A stretch of 10,434 nt of DNA from Atribacteria bacterium SCGC AAA255-N14 (GTDB taxonomy: Bacteria > Atribacterota > JS1 > SB-45 > 34-128), in assembly GCA_000405345.1 (NCBI GenBank), contig ASPC01000007.1:1-10434 (forward strand). Reading direction: 5' to 3'. This document shows, piece by piece, positions 1 to 6,283 of this stretch. The number at the start of each line of letters is the position of its first letter. The first letter of the stretch is position 1. Made by a program: the position numbers and the translations under genes. The notes under the pieces were generated by a model. It saw only the letters and a program-made list of their open reading frames with translations, was not told the DNA's origin and made no database searches.

Positions 1-13
1 TTTTGAATTATGG

Positions 14-69
14 TTTTTCGCTTTTCGTTTTAAGCTTTTAGCTGTATGAAGATAACCGACAACTGAAAA
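14..69. repeat. Degenerate heptamer array at left edge
   Basis: Upstream of the MBL-fold gene the sequence reads in 7-bp steps from position 14: TTTTTCG, CTTTTCG, then TTTTAAG and CTTTTAG, decaying by about 69. The stretch 1-44 is an inverted, diverged copy of the stretch at 4125-4168; both share the words for GCGAAAAACCATAATTCAAAA when read on the same strand. No confident promoter was picked out in 1-114. The phase was set by eye. Confidence 0.5.
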
Positions 70-114
70 TCTATATTTAATACTATCTACTAATTTATAA
101 AAGGGGAAACTACG

Positions 115-1791
115 ATGAAAATTTCTTTTTTAGGCGCTGCTAAAATAGTTACCGGGTCTAATTTTTTAATTGAAACCAAGAATACTAAATTTTTAATAGA
201 TTGTGGAATGTTTCAAGGAAGCAAATCGATTAACCGAATGAACTATGAACCTTTCAGCTTTAATCCTGGAGAGATAGATTTTATGGTTCTATCCCATGCC
301 CATATAGACCACAGTGGGAGAATACCTAAGCTGACAAAGAAAGGTTTTAAAGGCAATATATATACTACTAAAGCAACTACTGATCTATGTTCTATTATGC
401 TCCCCGACAGCGGACATATTCAGGAGATGGAGAATAAATGGGACAATCGGAAAAGAAGAAGATCTGGAGGAAAGTTAAGAGAGCCTCTTTATACCGTAAA
501 AGAAGCAGAGGAGAGCTTAAAATATTTTAAACCGGTTTTGTATAACCAAAAAATAAAATTAAGCGAAGAAGTTACTTTAAGATTTAGAGATGCCGGGCAT
601 ATATTGGGGTCCTCCATAATTGAGTTGTGGATAAAAGAAGAGGAGGGCAAAGAGACCAAGTTGGTATTTTCAGGCGATTTGGGCAGGCGGGATAGGCCCA
701 TTTTAAGGGATCCTTCTATTATCGATGAAGCAGATTATTTGATTGTGGAATCGACTTATGGAAATAAACTGCACCACCCTTCAGAAGATGATGCCAAAGA
801 ACTAATCTCTATTATCAATGCTACAGCAAAAAGAGGTGGGAATGTAGTAATTCCTTCTTTTGCAGTGGAAAGAGCCCAGGATATAATCTATGAACTAAAC
901 AAGTATTATACTGAATACGTTAAAAGTAAAGACCAGAATTTTTTAAGTGTCCCGGTCTATGTAGATAGCCCGCTAACCGTATCGGCGACAGAGATATTTT
1001 TAAGAAATCCGGATTGTTTTGACGAAGACACCTTAAAACTTATAAATATAGGGAATAACCCTTTGGATTTTCGTAATTTAAAGTTTACGCGTACCACAGA
1101 AGAATCTAAACAGATAAATTTTTCTAAAGAAAGTAAAGTAATAATTTCGGCCAGCGGAATGTGTACTGCCGGCAGAATAAAACATCACCTGAAACATAAT
1201 TTGTGGAGAAAAGAATCCAGTATCGTATTTGTTGGCTATCAAGCCAATGGGACTTTAGGCAGAAGGATAAAAGAAGGCGAGAAAGTAGTTAAAATATTTG
1301 GGGAAGAGATTCAAGTGAATGCTGAAATACATTCTTTAGAGGGTTTTTCTGGACATGCTGATAAAGAAGGGATACTACAGTGGATAAAAAGTTTTAAAAG
1401 TAAACCCCAAAAAATATTTGTGGTTCACGGAGAAGAGGAGGCAACCGAAGAAATTTCCAGAAAAATTAAAGAGGAATTAAATATTGTAACTTATATTCCG
1501 GAATTAGGAGAAAGCTTGTCTATCGAAGGAAAAAATGTTTTGCCCGGCGGAAGATTAGAGATAGACAGAGAAAGTAAAGAACTTAGAGAGATAGAGGGGA
1601 GCGTTGAAAAATTAAAATCAACCTTTGGGCTAATATTACCAAGATTGGAATATGAGACCAAAGGTAGTGCTGATAATAAAGAATTAAATATAAATAATAT
1701 TAAAAATAAATTAATTGAGATACAAAAAAGTATATTGGATTTAAATATGATGATTGCCGAAAAGAAGGATAAAAAGAGAAACGAAAAATAA
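115..1791 (+). CDS. Beta-CASP metallo-beta-lactamase RNase (YSH1/CPSF73-like)
   Basis: Probable zinc-dependent cytosolic ribonuclease of the beta-CASP family (COG1236, like Thermus TTHA0252). The 558-aa protein has the metal site HAHIDH at residues 61-66, further ligands H162 (DAGHILGSS) and D188 (SGDLG), then the beta-CASP marks: E212 in VESTYG (motif A), PSFAVERAQ about 248-256, SASGMCTAGR 345-354, H414 in FSGHAD (motif B) and H438 in VVHGE (motif C). All catalytic residues look intact. No N-terminal KH domains are present, so it is the bacterial short type rather than the archaeal CPSF form. After about residue 480 there is a charged extension of about 80 residues, rich in K, E and N, longer than the minimal family members. 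The ATG follows AAGGGGA at 101-107. It is the only plus-strand gene and converges on trxA. The exact RNA substrate is unknown. Confidence 0.9.
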   Translation: MKISFLGAAKIVTGSNFLIETKNTKFLIDCGMFQGSKSINRMNYEPFSFNPGEIDFMVLSHAHIDHSGRIPKLTKKGFKGNIYTTKATTDLCSIMLPDSGHIQEMENKWDNRKRRRSGGKLREPLYTVKEAEESLKYFKPVLYNQKIKLSEEVTLRFRDAGHILGSSIIELWIKEEEGKETKLVFSGDLGRRDRPILRDPSIIDEADYLIVESTYGNKLHHPSEDDAKELISIINATAKRGGNVVIPSFAVERAQDIIYELNKYYTEYVKSKDQNFLSVPVYVDSPLTVSATEIFLRNPDCFDEDTLKLINIGNNPLDFRNLKFTRTTEESKQINFSKESKVIISASGMCTAGRIKHHLKHNLWRKESSIVFVGYQANGTLGRRIKEGEKVVKIFGEEIQVNAEIHSLEGFSGHADKEGILQWIKSFKSKPQKIFVVHGEEEATEEISRKIKEELNIVTYIPELGESLSIEGKNVLPGGRLEIDRESKELREIEGSVEKLKSTFGLILPRLEYETKGSADNKELNINNIKNKLIEIQKSILDLNMMIAEKKDKKRNEK

Positions 1792-1803
1792 AATAATTTA
1801 AGC

Positions 1804-1827
1804 AGGGGCGTATTGCAATACGCCCCT
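1804..1827. repeat. 24-bp perfect palindrome, possible bidirectional terminator
   Basis: The left arm AGGGGCGTATTG is followed directly by its exact reverse complement. It lies 12 nt after the stop of the MBL gene and about 60 nt beyond the stop of convergent trxA, so it could fold in both transcripts. Neither side has a real T-tract, so termination is uncertain. A copy lacking one T and part of one arm occurs at 8469-8487, which suggests a dispersed repeat rather than a purpose-built terminator. Confidence 0.55.
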
Positions 1828-1885
1828 TGATAAAAGCTAAGGGTTAAAGCATTTTTACTTCCTTAGCGGGATTAGGGGAAGCAAA

Positions 1886-2221
1886 CTAAAGAATAGCATC
1901 AAGTTTTTTTTGTATTATTGGCTTTGGTGTGACGCCTACGATACGATCAACCTCTTGGCCATTTTTAAAAAATAACAGGGTAGGTATCCCCTGGATGCCG
2001 TAGCGAGCTGCAATATTTTGGTTTTCATCGGTATTTAGCTTACAAACCTTCAATTTGCCCTGGTTATCATTACCCAATTCTTCGACAATTGGGGATATCA
2101 TCCGGCAAGGCATACACCAGGGTGCCCAAAGATCTACCAATACAGGGATTGAAGACTCTAAAACCTCCTGTTGAAAGTTGTTTCCGTTTACCTCTACTTC
2201 TAATGATTTACTGTTTTCCAT
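1886..2221 (-). CDS. trxA: Thioredoxin with CMPC active site
   Basis: Cytosolic thiol-disulfide oxidoreductase of the thioredoxin fold, 111 aa, close to the usual 105-110. The redox motif is WCMPC (C36, C39) in the context LWAPWCMPCR, with the expected cis-proline P80 in GIPTLLFF and the conserved Asp equivalent near D30. The residue between the cysteines is Met instead of the canonical Gly (CGPC), which may shift redox potential or partner choice. An extra Cys (C60) is present. The ATG has a strong AGGAGG at 2231-2236, 9 nt upstream, so it is translated independently. It begins 33 nt after the truncated MarR gene and may be carried by read-through from parAB; I could not identify a separate promoter. 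No signal peptide is seen. Confidence 0.93.
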   Translation of the reverse strand: MENSKSLEVEVNGNNFQQEVLESSIPVLVDLWAPWCMPCRMISPIVEELGNDNQGKLKVCKLNTDENQNIAARYGIQGIPTLLFFKNGQEVDRIVGVTPKPIIQKKLDAIL

Positions 2222-2254
2222 CGATTCTTTCCTCCTTTCTTATTTAAATTTAGG

Positions 2255-2512
2255 TTATTGATTTTTTTGATTAAAAACCTTAGTAATTAATTCTAGTCCT
2301 TTTTTTATTAATTCTACTTCTCTTGTAGAGAGGTTTTTTCTAAGCCTATATTCGCAATTATTTCTTTCCTGTTCGATCTGTTTTTTAATTTCAGCTCCTT
2401 TGGAGGAAAGAGATAGAACAAAAGATCTCCTATCTTCAGGATTCTCCACCCTTAATAAATACCCTTTTCTGACCAAGCTATCTATTATTCTACTTCCCTT
2501 TCTTACCATCAT
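2255..2512 (-). CDS. MarR-family regulator, N-terminally truncated (probable remnant)
   Basis: The 85-aa product matches only the second half of a MarR-type winged-helix regulator. It starts inside the recognition helix (SRIIDSLVRKGY), continues through the wing (LRVENPEDRRSFVLSLSSKG) and ends with the C-terminal dimerisation helices. MarR proteins are usually about 140-150 aa, so helices 1-3 and the start of the recognition helix are missing and normal DNA binding is unlikely. The reading frame is clean. The first ATG lies 23 nt inside the end of parB, in another frame, with no Shine-Dalgarno; any expression would need coupling to parB translation. It looks like a gene beheaded by a deletion that also removed the end of parB (see findings). 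Whether any protein is made is unclear. Confidence 0.6.
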   Translation of the reverse strand: MMVRKGSRIIDSLVRKGYLLRVENPEDRRSFVLSLSSKGAEIKKQIEQERNNCEYRLRKNLSTREVELIKKGLELITKVFNQKNQ

Positions 2513-3272
2513 ATAATATGTTTATCTTGGTCCCTAAAACATCTCTTAATCTTCCCTCTACCTCGGGGAAGTGTTCAATGGTAATATTTTTAACTTTAAA
2601 TTGCTTTTTTTGTACTTTTCCGATATTTTTTATCAAGCGCTCGGTATCTCTTACCGATAAATCATTAGCAATTATTCTATCACACACCGCTCTTTGTACT
2701 TCTTCATCTTCTATGCTTAATAATAATTTAGCATGACCGAAAGATATTTTCCCTTCAGAAATATTTTTTTGTATCTCCGAATTCAATTTTAACAGTCTTA
2801 TGGTATTGGCGACCAAAGCCCTGCTCTTTCCGGTTACATCTGCCAATTCTTGCTGGGTAAGATTGAACTCATCTACCAATCTTTTAAAGGCGTTGGCCTG
2901 CTCAACAGGATTAAGATCTTCTCTTTGAATATTTTCCACCAGGGCAATTTCTAGACTTTTTTCATTGTTAATGCTTTTTATAATTGCCGGTATCTTCTTT
3001 AATCCGATCTCTTTGGCAGCCTTCAGCCTCCGCTCTCCGGCAACTATTTCATATCCGTTAGCCATTTTTCTTACAACAATTGGTTGAATTATTCCGTGTT
3101 TTTTAATTGACTCTTTCAGTTCCTCCATTTTTTCCTTATCGAAATTTTTACGGGGTTGAAAAAGGTTAGGGGTTAAACTTTCTGTATCCATTTCGATTAC
3201 AAATCCTTTTTCTTTGTGTTCAGCCTTAGGTATAAGGGCTTCTAACCCTTTCCCTAATCCTCTTTTACTCAT
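2490..3272 (-). CDS. parB: Chromosome-partition protein ParB, C-terminally shortened
   Basis: ParB binds parS, loads as a CTP-dependent clamp and spreads on origin-proximal DNA. Visible parts: the N-terminal ParA-contacting peptide RGLGKGLEALIP (4-15); the CTP-binding domain with GERR (79-82) and ENIQREDLNP (113-122); the helix-turn-helix around 137-163 (LTQQELADVTGKS); and the start of the C-terminal dimer domain, LRDVLGTKINI. It stops at residue 260, immediately after GKKGK. Family members normally continue with about 18-25 residues (an IEIEYYS-type strand and a helix) that complete the dimer interface. Those residues are absent in every frame downstream. The ATG overlaps parA by 8 nt and has AGAGGTGAT inside parA as its ribosome-binding site, so the two are translationally coupled. 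Two parS targets lie nearby (4423, 6676). Identity is certain; function of the shortened tail is not. Confidence 0.95.
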   Translation of the reverse strand: MSKRGLGKGLEALIPKAEHKEKGFVIEMDTESLTPNLFQPRKNFDKEKMEELKESIKKHGIIQPIVVRKMANGYEIVAGERRLKAAKEIGLKKIPAIIKSINNEKSLEIALVENIQREDLNPVEQANAFKRLVDEFNLTQQELADVTGKSRALVANTIRLLKLNSEIQKNISEGKISFGHAKLLLSIEDEEVQRAVCDRIIANDLSVRDTERLIKNIGKVQKKQFKVKNITIEHFPEVEGRLRDVLGTKINILYDGKKGK

Positions 3273-4026
3273 TTGATATCACCTCTCGAGCTAATTTTTT
3301 ATAAGCCATTGCCCCTTTGGATTTTGCGTCATACAAAACAACGGGCTTGCCATAGCTGGGGGCTTCGCTCACTCTGACATTTCGCGGAACAACTGCTTTA
3401 AATATCTTTCCTTTAAAATATTTTTTAACTTCCTCAACAACATCGCGGGAAAGATTTGTGCGGCTATCATACATGGTCAGTAAAATCCCTTCAATCTCTA
3501 AAGATGAATTTAAATTTTCTCTGACCAGATTTATAGTATTTAATAATTGCCCAATGCCTTCCAAGGCATAATATTCACATTGTATGGGAATAATAACCGC
3601 ATCAGCCGCAGTAAGAGAGTTTAGGGTTAAAAGGCCCAGGGAAGGCGGACAATCAATGATTATATAATTATAATCATTGATAATTGATTTAATCGCGTGT
3701 TTTAATTTGTTTTCCCGAGAGATATAATTTACTAATTCTATTTCTGCCCCGGCTAATTGAATTGTGGAAGGTAAAATATCTAAATATTTTACCTGGGTCG
3801 GTAAAATGATTTCTTTTATGGGGGTTTGATTAATCAAGACATCATAAATACATCTTTTAACTTTTGATTTATCCAAGCCTATGCCAGTGCTGGTATTCCC
3901 CTGGGGGTCTATGTCGATCAACAAAGTTTTTCTTTTGTGTAAGGCGATAGAGGTGCTTAAATTTACCGCGGTAGTAGTTTTGCCTACTCCACCTTTTTGG
4001 TTGGTGATTGCCAAGACTTTGGTCAT
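3265..4026 (-). CDS. parA: Chromosome-partition ATPase ParA (Soj)
   Basis: ParA/MinD-family ATPase that binds DNA non-specifically as an ATP dimer and moves ParB-parS complexes; Soj-type members also regulate DnaA. The 253-aa protein has the deviant Walker A KGGVGKTT (11-18), Walker A' DIDPQGN (38-44), Walker B IIIDCPPSLG (122-131) and the conserved RVSEAPSYGKPV (218-229). It has no N-terminal helix-turn-helix, so it is a chromosomal Soj type and not a plasmid autorepressor. The ATG is preceded by AGGAGA at 4033-4038 with 6 nt spacing. It is the first gene of parA-parB. Its 5' flank carries a heptamer array from 4062 whose words resemble those before mnmE. No clear promoter could be chosen in that flank. 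Confidence 0.96.
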   Translation of the reverse strand: MTKVLAITNQKGGVGKTTTAVNLSTSIALHKRKTLLIDIDPQGNTSTGIGLDKSKVKRCIYDVLINQTPIKEIILPTQVKYLDILPSTIQLAGAEIELVNYISRENKLKHAIKSIINDYNYIIIDCPPSLGLLTLNSLTAADAVIIPIQCEYYALEGIGQLLNTINLVRENLNSSLEIEGILLTMYDSRTNLSRDVVEEVKKYFKGKIFKAVVPRNVRVSEAPSYGKPVVLYDAKSKGAMAYKKLAREVISNE

Positions 4027-4061
4027 AGATATTCTCCTAAAATGGTTACTCGTATTACAAA

Positions 4062-4096
4062 TTAGTCGTTAGCAAATAGTCATTGGTCGTTAGTTT
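4062..4096. repeat. Heptamer array upstream of parA
   Basis: Five consecutive 7-bp words of TTAGTCG type (TTAGTCG, TTAGCAA, then ATAGTCA, TTGGTCG, TTAGTTT). The same kind of TAGTNNN words sits at 8169-8210 just upstream of mnmE, in the same orientation relative to the gene. Confidence 0.6.
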
Positions 4097-4110
4097 TAAA
4101 TACAATTTTT

Positions 4111-4201
4111 AAGCTTTCAGCATGCAGCTAAAAATTTAAAACTAAAAGCGAAAAACCATAATTCAAAACCAAAAACCTTTTTTCGTATACTGTATTGCGT
4201 A
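4111..4201. repeat. Heptamer array, 13 degenerate units
   Basis: From AAGCTTT at 4111 the sequence can be read as 13 consecutive 7-bp words (for example CAGCATG, CAGCTAA, and AAACTAA, AAGCGAA). It includes the phrase CATAATTCAAAA that recurs at 4485-4532, near 8270, and inverted at 1-44. At 4207 it gives way to 8-bp words. The region is AT-rich, so some of the phase is by-eye judgement. Confidence 0.5.
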
Positions 4202-4206
4202 TTTAG

Positions 4207-4262
4207 TTGGCTCGTTAGTTTGTTGCCTGGTTAGCTAGTTTACCAGTTAGGAAAAAAACTGG
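4207..4262. repeat. Octamer array, 7 degenerate units
   Basis: Seven consecutive 8-bp words, mostly starting TT and ending in G or GG: TTGGCTCG, TTAGTTTG; TTGCCTGG, TTAGCTAG; TTTACCAG, then two weaker units ending at 4262. The period is a strict 8 bp, unlike the 7-bp words on both sides. Confidence 0.6.
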
Positions 4263-4265
4263 TTA

Positions 4266-4349
4266 ATCATATTATCTTGCATCTTACATCATAAACTAAA
4301 AACCAACAACTATCGACTAATAATTTTGTATTTGTATTTTCAACTAACT
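4266..4349. repeat. Heptamer array, about 9-12 units
   Basis: Seven-bp words such as CATCTTA and CATCATA (4280-4293), then AACTAAA, AACCAAC, AACTATC and GACTAAT to 4321, weakening to about 4349. Similar AACTANN words occur at 6173-6193 and ACTANAT words at 6347-6367. Confidence 0.5.
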
Positions 4350-4422
4350 ACCGGATCAAGAGATACAATTAAATTATAATTACACAGATATTATAGGTAG
4401 AACATTTGTTCATGACAATTAA

Positions 4423-4438
4423 TGTTCCACGTGGAACA
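4423..4438. other. parS centromere site 1
   Basis: TGTTCCACGTGGAACA is a perfect 16-bp palindrome and a classic bacterial parS, the ParB binding and loading site. It lies about 400 bp upstream of parA in unique sequence between repeat arrays. The same 16-mer is at 6676-6691. It could also place ParB near the parAB upstream region. Confidence 0.95.
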
Positions 4439-4476
4439 CTTGTTTATTAATACAGATTTACAATTTTTAATATACA

Positions 4477-4560
4477 ACTAGAGAGTTAAAGCGAAAAAGT
4501 TAAAAAACATAATTCAAAATTTAAAACCTTTTCTAGCGTATAGAGTACAACGTATAGTAA
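4477..4560. repeat. Heptamer array containing a CATAATTCAAAA phrase
   Basis: Read in 7-bp steps from ACTAGAG at 4477; AGTTAAA occurs at 4484 and again exactly 14 bp later at 4498. The last part (4535-4555) gives AGCGTAT, AGAGTAC and AACGTAT, which match the AGCGTNN words at 6010-6037. Confidence 0.5.
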
Positions 4561-4585
4561 TTTAGAATAGTATATTGTGTATTAG

Positions 4586-4643
4586 TTACTCAGTTACCCC
4601 GTTTACCAGTTAATACTAATTAACCGATTGACCGGTTTTCCAA
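4586..4643. repeat. Octamer array, TTNACCNG type
   Basis: Three 8-bp words (TTACTCAG, TTACCCCG, then TTTACCAG), a 10-bp spacer, and three more (TTAACCGA, TTGACCGG, then TTTTCCAA). The spacer and the following TTATATT resemble the 9-bp spacer in the array at 5910-5982. Confidence 0.65.
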
Positions 4644-4727
4644 TTATATTTGTTAGTATTAAACACAAGGTTTCGGTTTACGGTTTTCAGACTTTAATTT
4701 ATCAGTTGTCGGTTTATTATCTTCTCT

Positions 4728-4825
4728 GTCATTGCGAGCGAACTAAGTGAGCGTGGCAATCCCGGATTGAGATTGCTTCCCCTGCTTTCGCATGGGGCAG
4801 GCTGACTAAAATTTCTCGTAATGAC
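4728..4825. repeat. 98-bp inverted-repeat element (GTCATTGCGAG type)
   Basis: The left end GTCATTGCGAG (4728-4738) and right end CTCGTAATGAC (4815-4825) are inverted repeats matching at 10 of 11 positions. Inside are GCAATC (4756-4761) and GATTGC (4771-4776), a second inverted pair, and CCCCTGC / GCATGGGG around 4779-4797, a third with one bulged base. The unit is non-coding and folds as a compound hairpin. Similar GTCATTGCGAG repeats are scattered in many bacterial genomes and behave like REP or MITE-type elements. It is more GC-rich than its surroundings. Confidence 0.75.
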
Positions 4826-4847
4826 AAGAATATATTGTATTTTTGTA

Positions 4848-4868
4848 GGAGCGGAATTCATCCGCCCC
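4848..4868. repeat. Imperfect GC-rich palindrome
   Basis: GGAGCGGA and TCCGCCCC flank ATTCA, a stem with one mismatch. It follows the 98-bp element by 22 bp and resembles the palindrome at 1804-1827 (GGGGCG arms). Confidence 0.5.
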
Positions 4869-4940
4869 GGGTTATTTTATAATTTTTTTTAGCCCAGGAT
4901 CTGTTCCAAGGTTTTATCTGTATCTTAATCTTCAAACTAG

Positions 4941-4980
4941 CTAACCGGGTAACCAATTAACCACTTAACCAATCCTAACC
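4941..4980. repeat. Octamer array, TAACCNNN type
   Basis: Four exact 8-bp steps of TAACC from 4942 (TAACCGGG, TAACCAAT; TAACCACT, TAACCAAT), with a fifth TAACC offset at the end. It passes straight into the heptamer array beginning at 4981. Confidence 0.75.
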
Positions 4981-5057
4981 GAGATACGAGATACGTATTT
5001 GCTATCTACTCGATACTATCTTATCTCCTGAATTCTGACTCCTGGCTCCTGACTTCT
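4981..5057. repeat. Heptamer array, 11 units without a break
   Basis: Exactly 77 bp, readable as 11 heptamers. It starts with GAGATAC twice and ends with four clearly related words (GAATTCT, GACTCCT, then GGCTCCT, GACTTCT). The word family changes along the array while the 7-bp step is kept. It is the clearest heptamer run in the window. Confidence 0.7.
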
Positions 5058-5068
5058 TTTTTCTTCCT

Positions 5069-5110
5069 GAGATACGGGTTTAGTTTTGCGTTTTTCGCTT
5101 TTTGTTTTTA
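5069..5110. repeat. Heptamer array, GTTTTNN type
   Basis: GAGATAC again, then GGGTTTA and four words of GTTTTTC / GCTTTTT type to 5110. The block aligns with 6310-6347 (GATGCGAATTTAG then ACGTTTTTCG), so it is a diverged copy. Confidence 0.55.
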
Positions 5111-5148
5111 TTTGCTTATAATATATTACTTATATTATCAAAAATGTT

Positions 5149-5886
5149 TCAAAAATACAAAGGTCTTTTTTGAGGTAAACCTACTTTTCTGGGGTATTCT
5201 GAAGGAGTATCTTTTATTTTCTTAATTACTAGAAGGTATCTTTCTTGATTTATAAAAGGAATTAAAACGTTTTCCACTCCAATCAACTCTCCACCTAAAA
5301 CCTGTACTGTCTTAAGGCTTTTTTCTGTTTCTTCCTTATATGACCTTCCTTTTTGAGCTACAAACAATCCCCCCACTCTCACCAAGGGAAGGCAATATTC
5401 GCTGAGAACGTTTAAGCGAGCTACTGCTCTGGATATGGCTATATCATATCTCTCCCGGTGATCTTCGCTTTTTCCGAAAGTTTCTGCTCTCCCATTAATT
5501 ATCTCAACTTGCTGAAAATTCATTTCCTCTGCTGCCTTTTTCAAAAACATGGTCTTCTTCTTTCTTGTTTCCAGAAGAGATAATTTAATAGAAGGGCATA
5601 TTATTTTAATTGGCATACCCGGAAAGCCTGCGCCTGCCCCCACGTCAATAATATTTATTCCTTCTGTATCACTATATTTATTAATAACTTTTACACAACT
5701 AATAGAATCCAAGAAATGCTTAATAATTATTTCCCGGGGTGTTTTTAAAGAAGTTAAGTTTATTTTTTGATTCCATTGGACCAGTAACTCTAAAAATCGG
5801 GAAAATTTTTTGATCTGCTCTTTATAGAGATTAATTCCCATTTTTTGGGCACCGTCTATTAAAATATTTTCATCGTCTTTTAACAA
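5149..5886 (-). CDS. rsmG: 16S rRNA (guanine527-N7)-methyltransferase RsmG (GidB)
   Basis: SAM-dependent methyltransferase that adds m7G527 to 16S rRNA in the small subunit. The 245-aa protein has NLTS (43-46) followed by the conserved EIIIKHFLDSI, the SAM loop DVGAGAGFPGMP (81-92), E106 with the basic stretch RKKK (108-111), GRAE (132-135), and SRAVARLNVLSEYCLPLV (152-169), ending with YPRKVGLPQKRPL. Length and motifs are typical. The start is TTG (5884-5886). AGGAG at 5895-5899 lies 8 nt upstream and no in-frame ATG is near it; the next is codon 16, which would cut into the first helix. The gene stands alone between two long repeat-filled gaps, so it is not in an operon with mnmE or parA here, unlike the usual order. 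Confidence 0.96.
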   Translation of the reverse strand: MLKDDENILIDGAQKMGINLYKEQIKKFSRFLELLVQWNQKINLTSLKTPREIIIKHFLDSISCVKVINKYSDTEGINIIDVGAGAGFPGMPIKIICPSIKLSLLETRKKKTMFLKKAAEEMNFQQVEIINGRAETFGKSEDHRERYDIAISRAVARLNVLSEYCLPLVRVGGLFVAQKGRSYKEETEKSLKTVQVLGGELIGVENVLIPFINQERYLLVIKKIKDTPSEYPRKVGLPQKRPLYF

Positions 5887-5894
5887 AAAAGATT

Positions 5895-5899
5895 CTCCT
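5895..5899 (-). promoter_or_regulatory. Ribosome-binding site supporting the rsmG TTG start
   Basis: AGGAG (within GAGGAGA on the minus strand) is 8 nt before the TTG at 5886, the ideal spacing. This site is what decides for TTG over the ATG at codon 16. Confidence 0.75.
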
Positions 5900-5909
5900 C
5901 TTTTTCTAA

Positions 5910-5982
5910 TCTACCAATCTGCCAATTGACCAATCCACCAATTATATTAGTTACCCGTTTAACCAGTTTTCCTGTTGGCCGG
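5910..5982. repeat. Double octamer array upstream of rsmG
   Basis: Four words of TYNNCCAA type (TCTACCAA, TCTGCCAA; TTGACCAA, TCCACCAA) at 5910-5941, a 9-bp spacer TTATATTAG, then four more (TTACCCGT, TTAACCAG; TTTTCCTG, TTGGCCGG) at 5951-5982, followed by TTGTATTAG, which resembles the spacer. CC stays fixed at positions 5-6 in seven of the eight words; TTACCCGT has it shifted by one. Confidence 0.75.
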
Positions 5983-6009
5983 TTGTATTAGTCATTATTG
6001 AATAAATCT

Positions 6010-6044
6010 AGCGTGTAGCGTACAGCGTTTAGCGTTTAGTTAAG
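6010..6044. repeat. Heptamer array, AGCGTNN type
   Basis: AGCGTGT, AGCGTAC, then AGCGTTT twice and AGTTAAG. The first five bases are constant in four units and the last two vary. Confidence 0.75.
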
Positions 6045-6086
6045 AAAGAAAAAGATAAGAAGGTATCGAATATCGAGTAAAAATGG

Positions 6087-6118
6087 TCTACCGGTCGCCC
6101 GGTCTTCCGATCTACCAG
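6087..6118. repeat. Octamer array, TCNNCCRR type
   Basis: TCTACCGG, TCGCCCGG, then TCTTCCGA, TCTACCAG: four steps of exactly 8 bp with fixed TC and CC. Same consensus class as the other octamer arrays. Confidence 0.75.
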
Positions 6119-6214
6119 TCAATACAATAAGCAATGCGATTTCACTTACTTAAAAACCGATTCTTATCTAAAAACTATAAACTAATAACTTGTATTAATG
6201 CTAACGACTATTTT

Positions 6215-6242
6215 AATTGGTCAATTGGTCAATTGGTCAATT
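6215..6242. repeat. Tandem AATTGGTC, 3.5 copies
   Basis: Three identical 8-bp copies plus half a fourth. It is the only octamer array here with identical units; on the other strand it reads TTGACCAA, the same word as one unit at 5926-5933. Short tandem repeats near DnaA boxes can be iterons, but the resemblance to the degenerate arrays elsewhere suggests it belongs with those. Confidence 0.85.
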
Positions 6243-6283
6243 AATTTTAACTGGCCAACAGAGTAACTTTTCTCACGCAGTGC

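Noticed and set aside
5118..5138. Hairpin ATAATATA / TATATTAT after rsmG as a terminator
   Set aside because: The stem is entirely A and T, and no T-tract follows it on the minus strand.
5910..6242. CRISPR array
   Set aside because: Units are 7-8 bp, degenerate and without spacers; no cas genes nearby.
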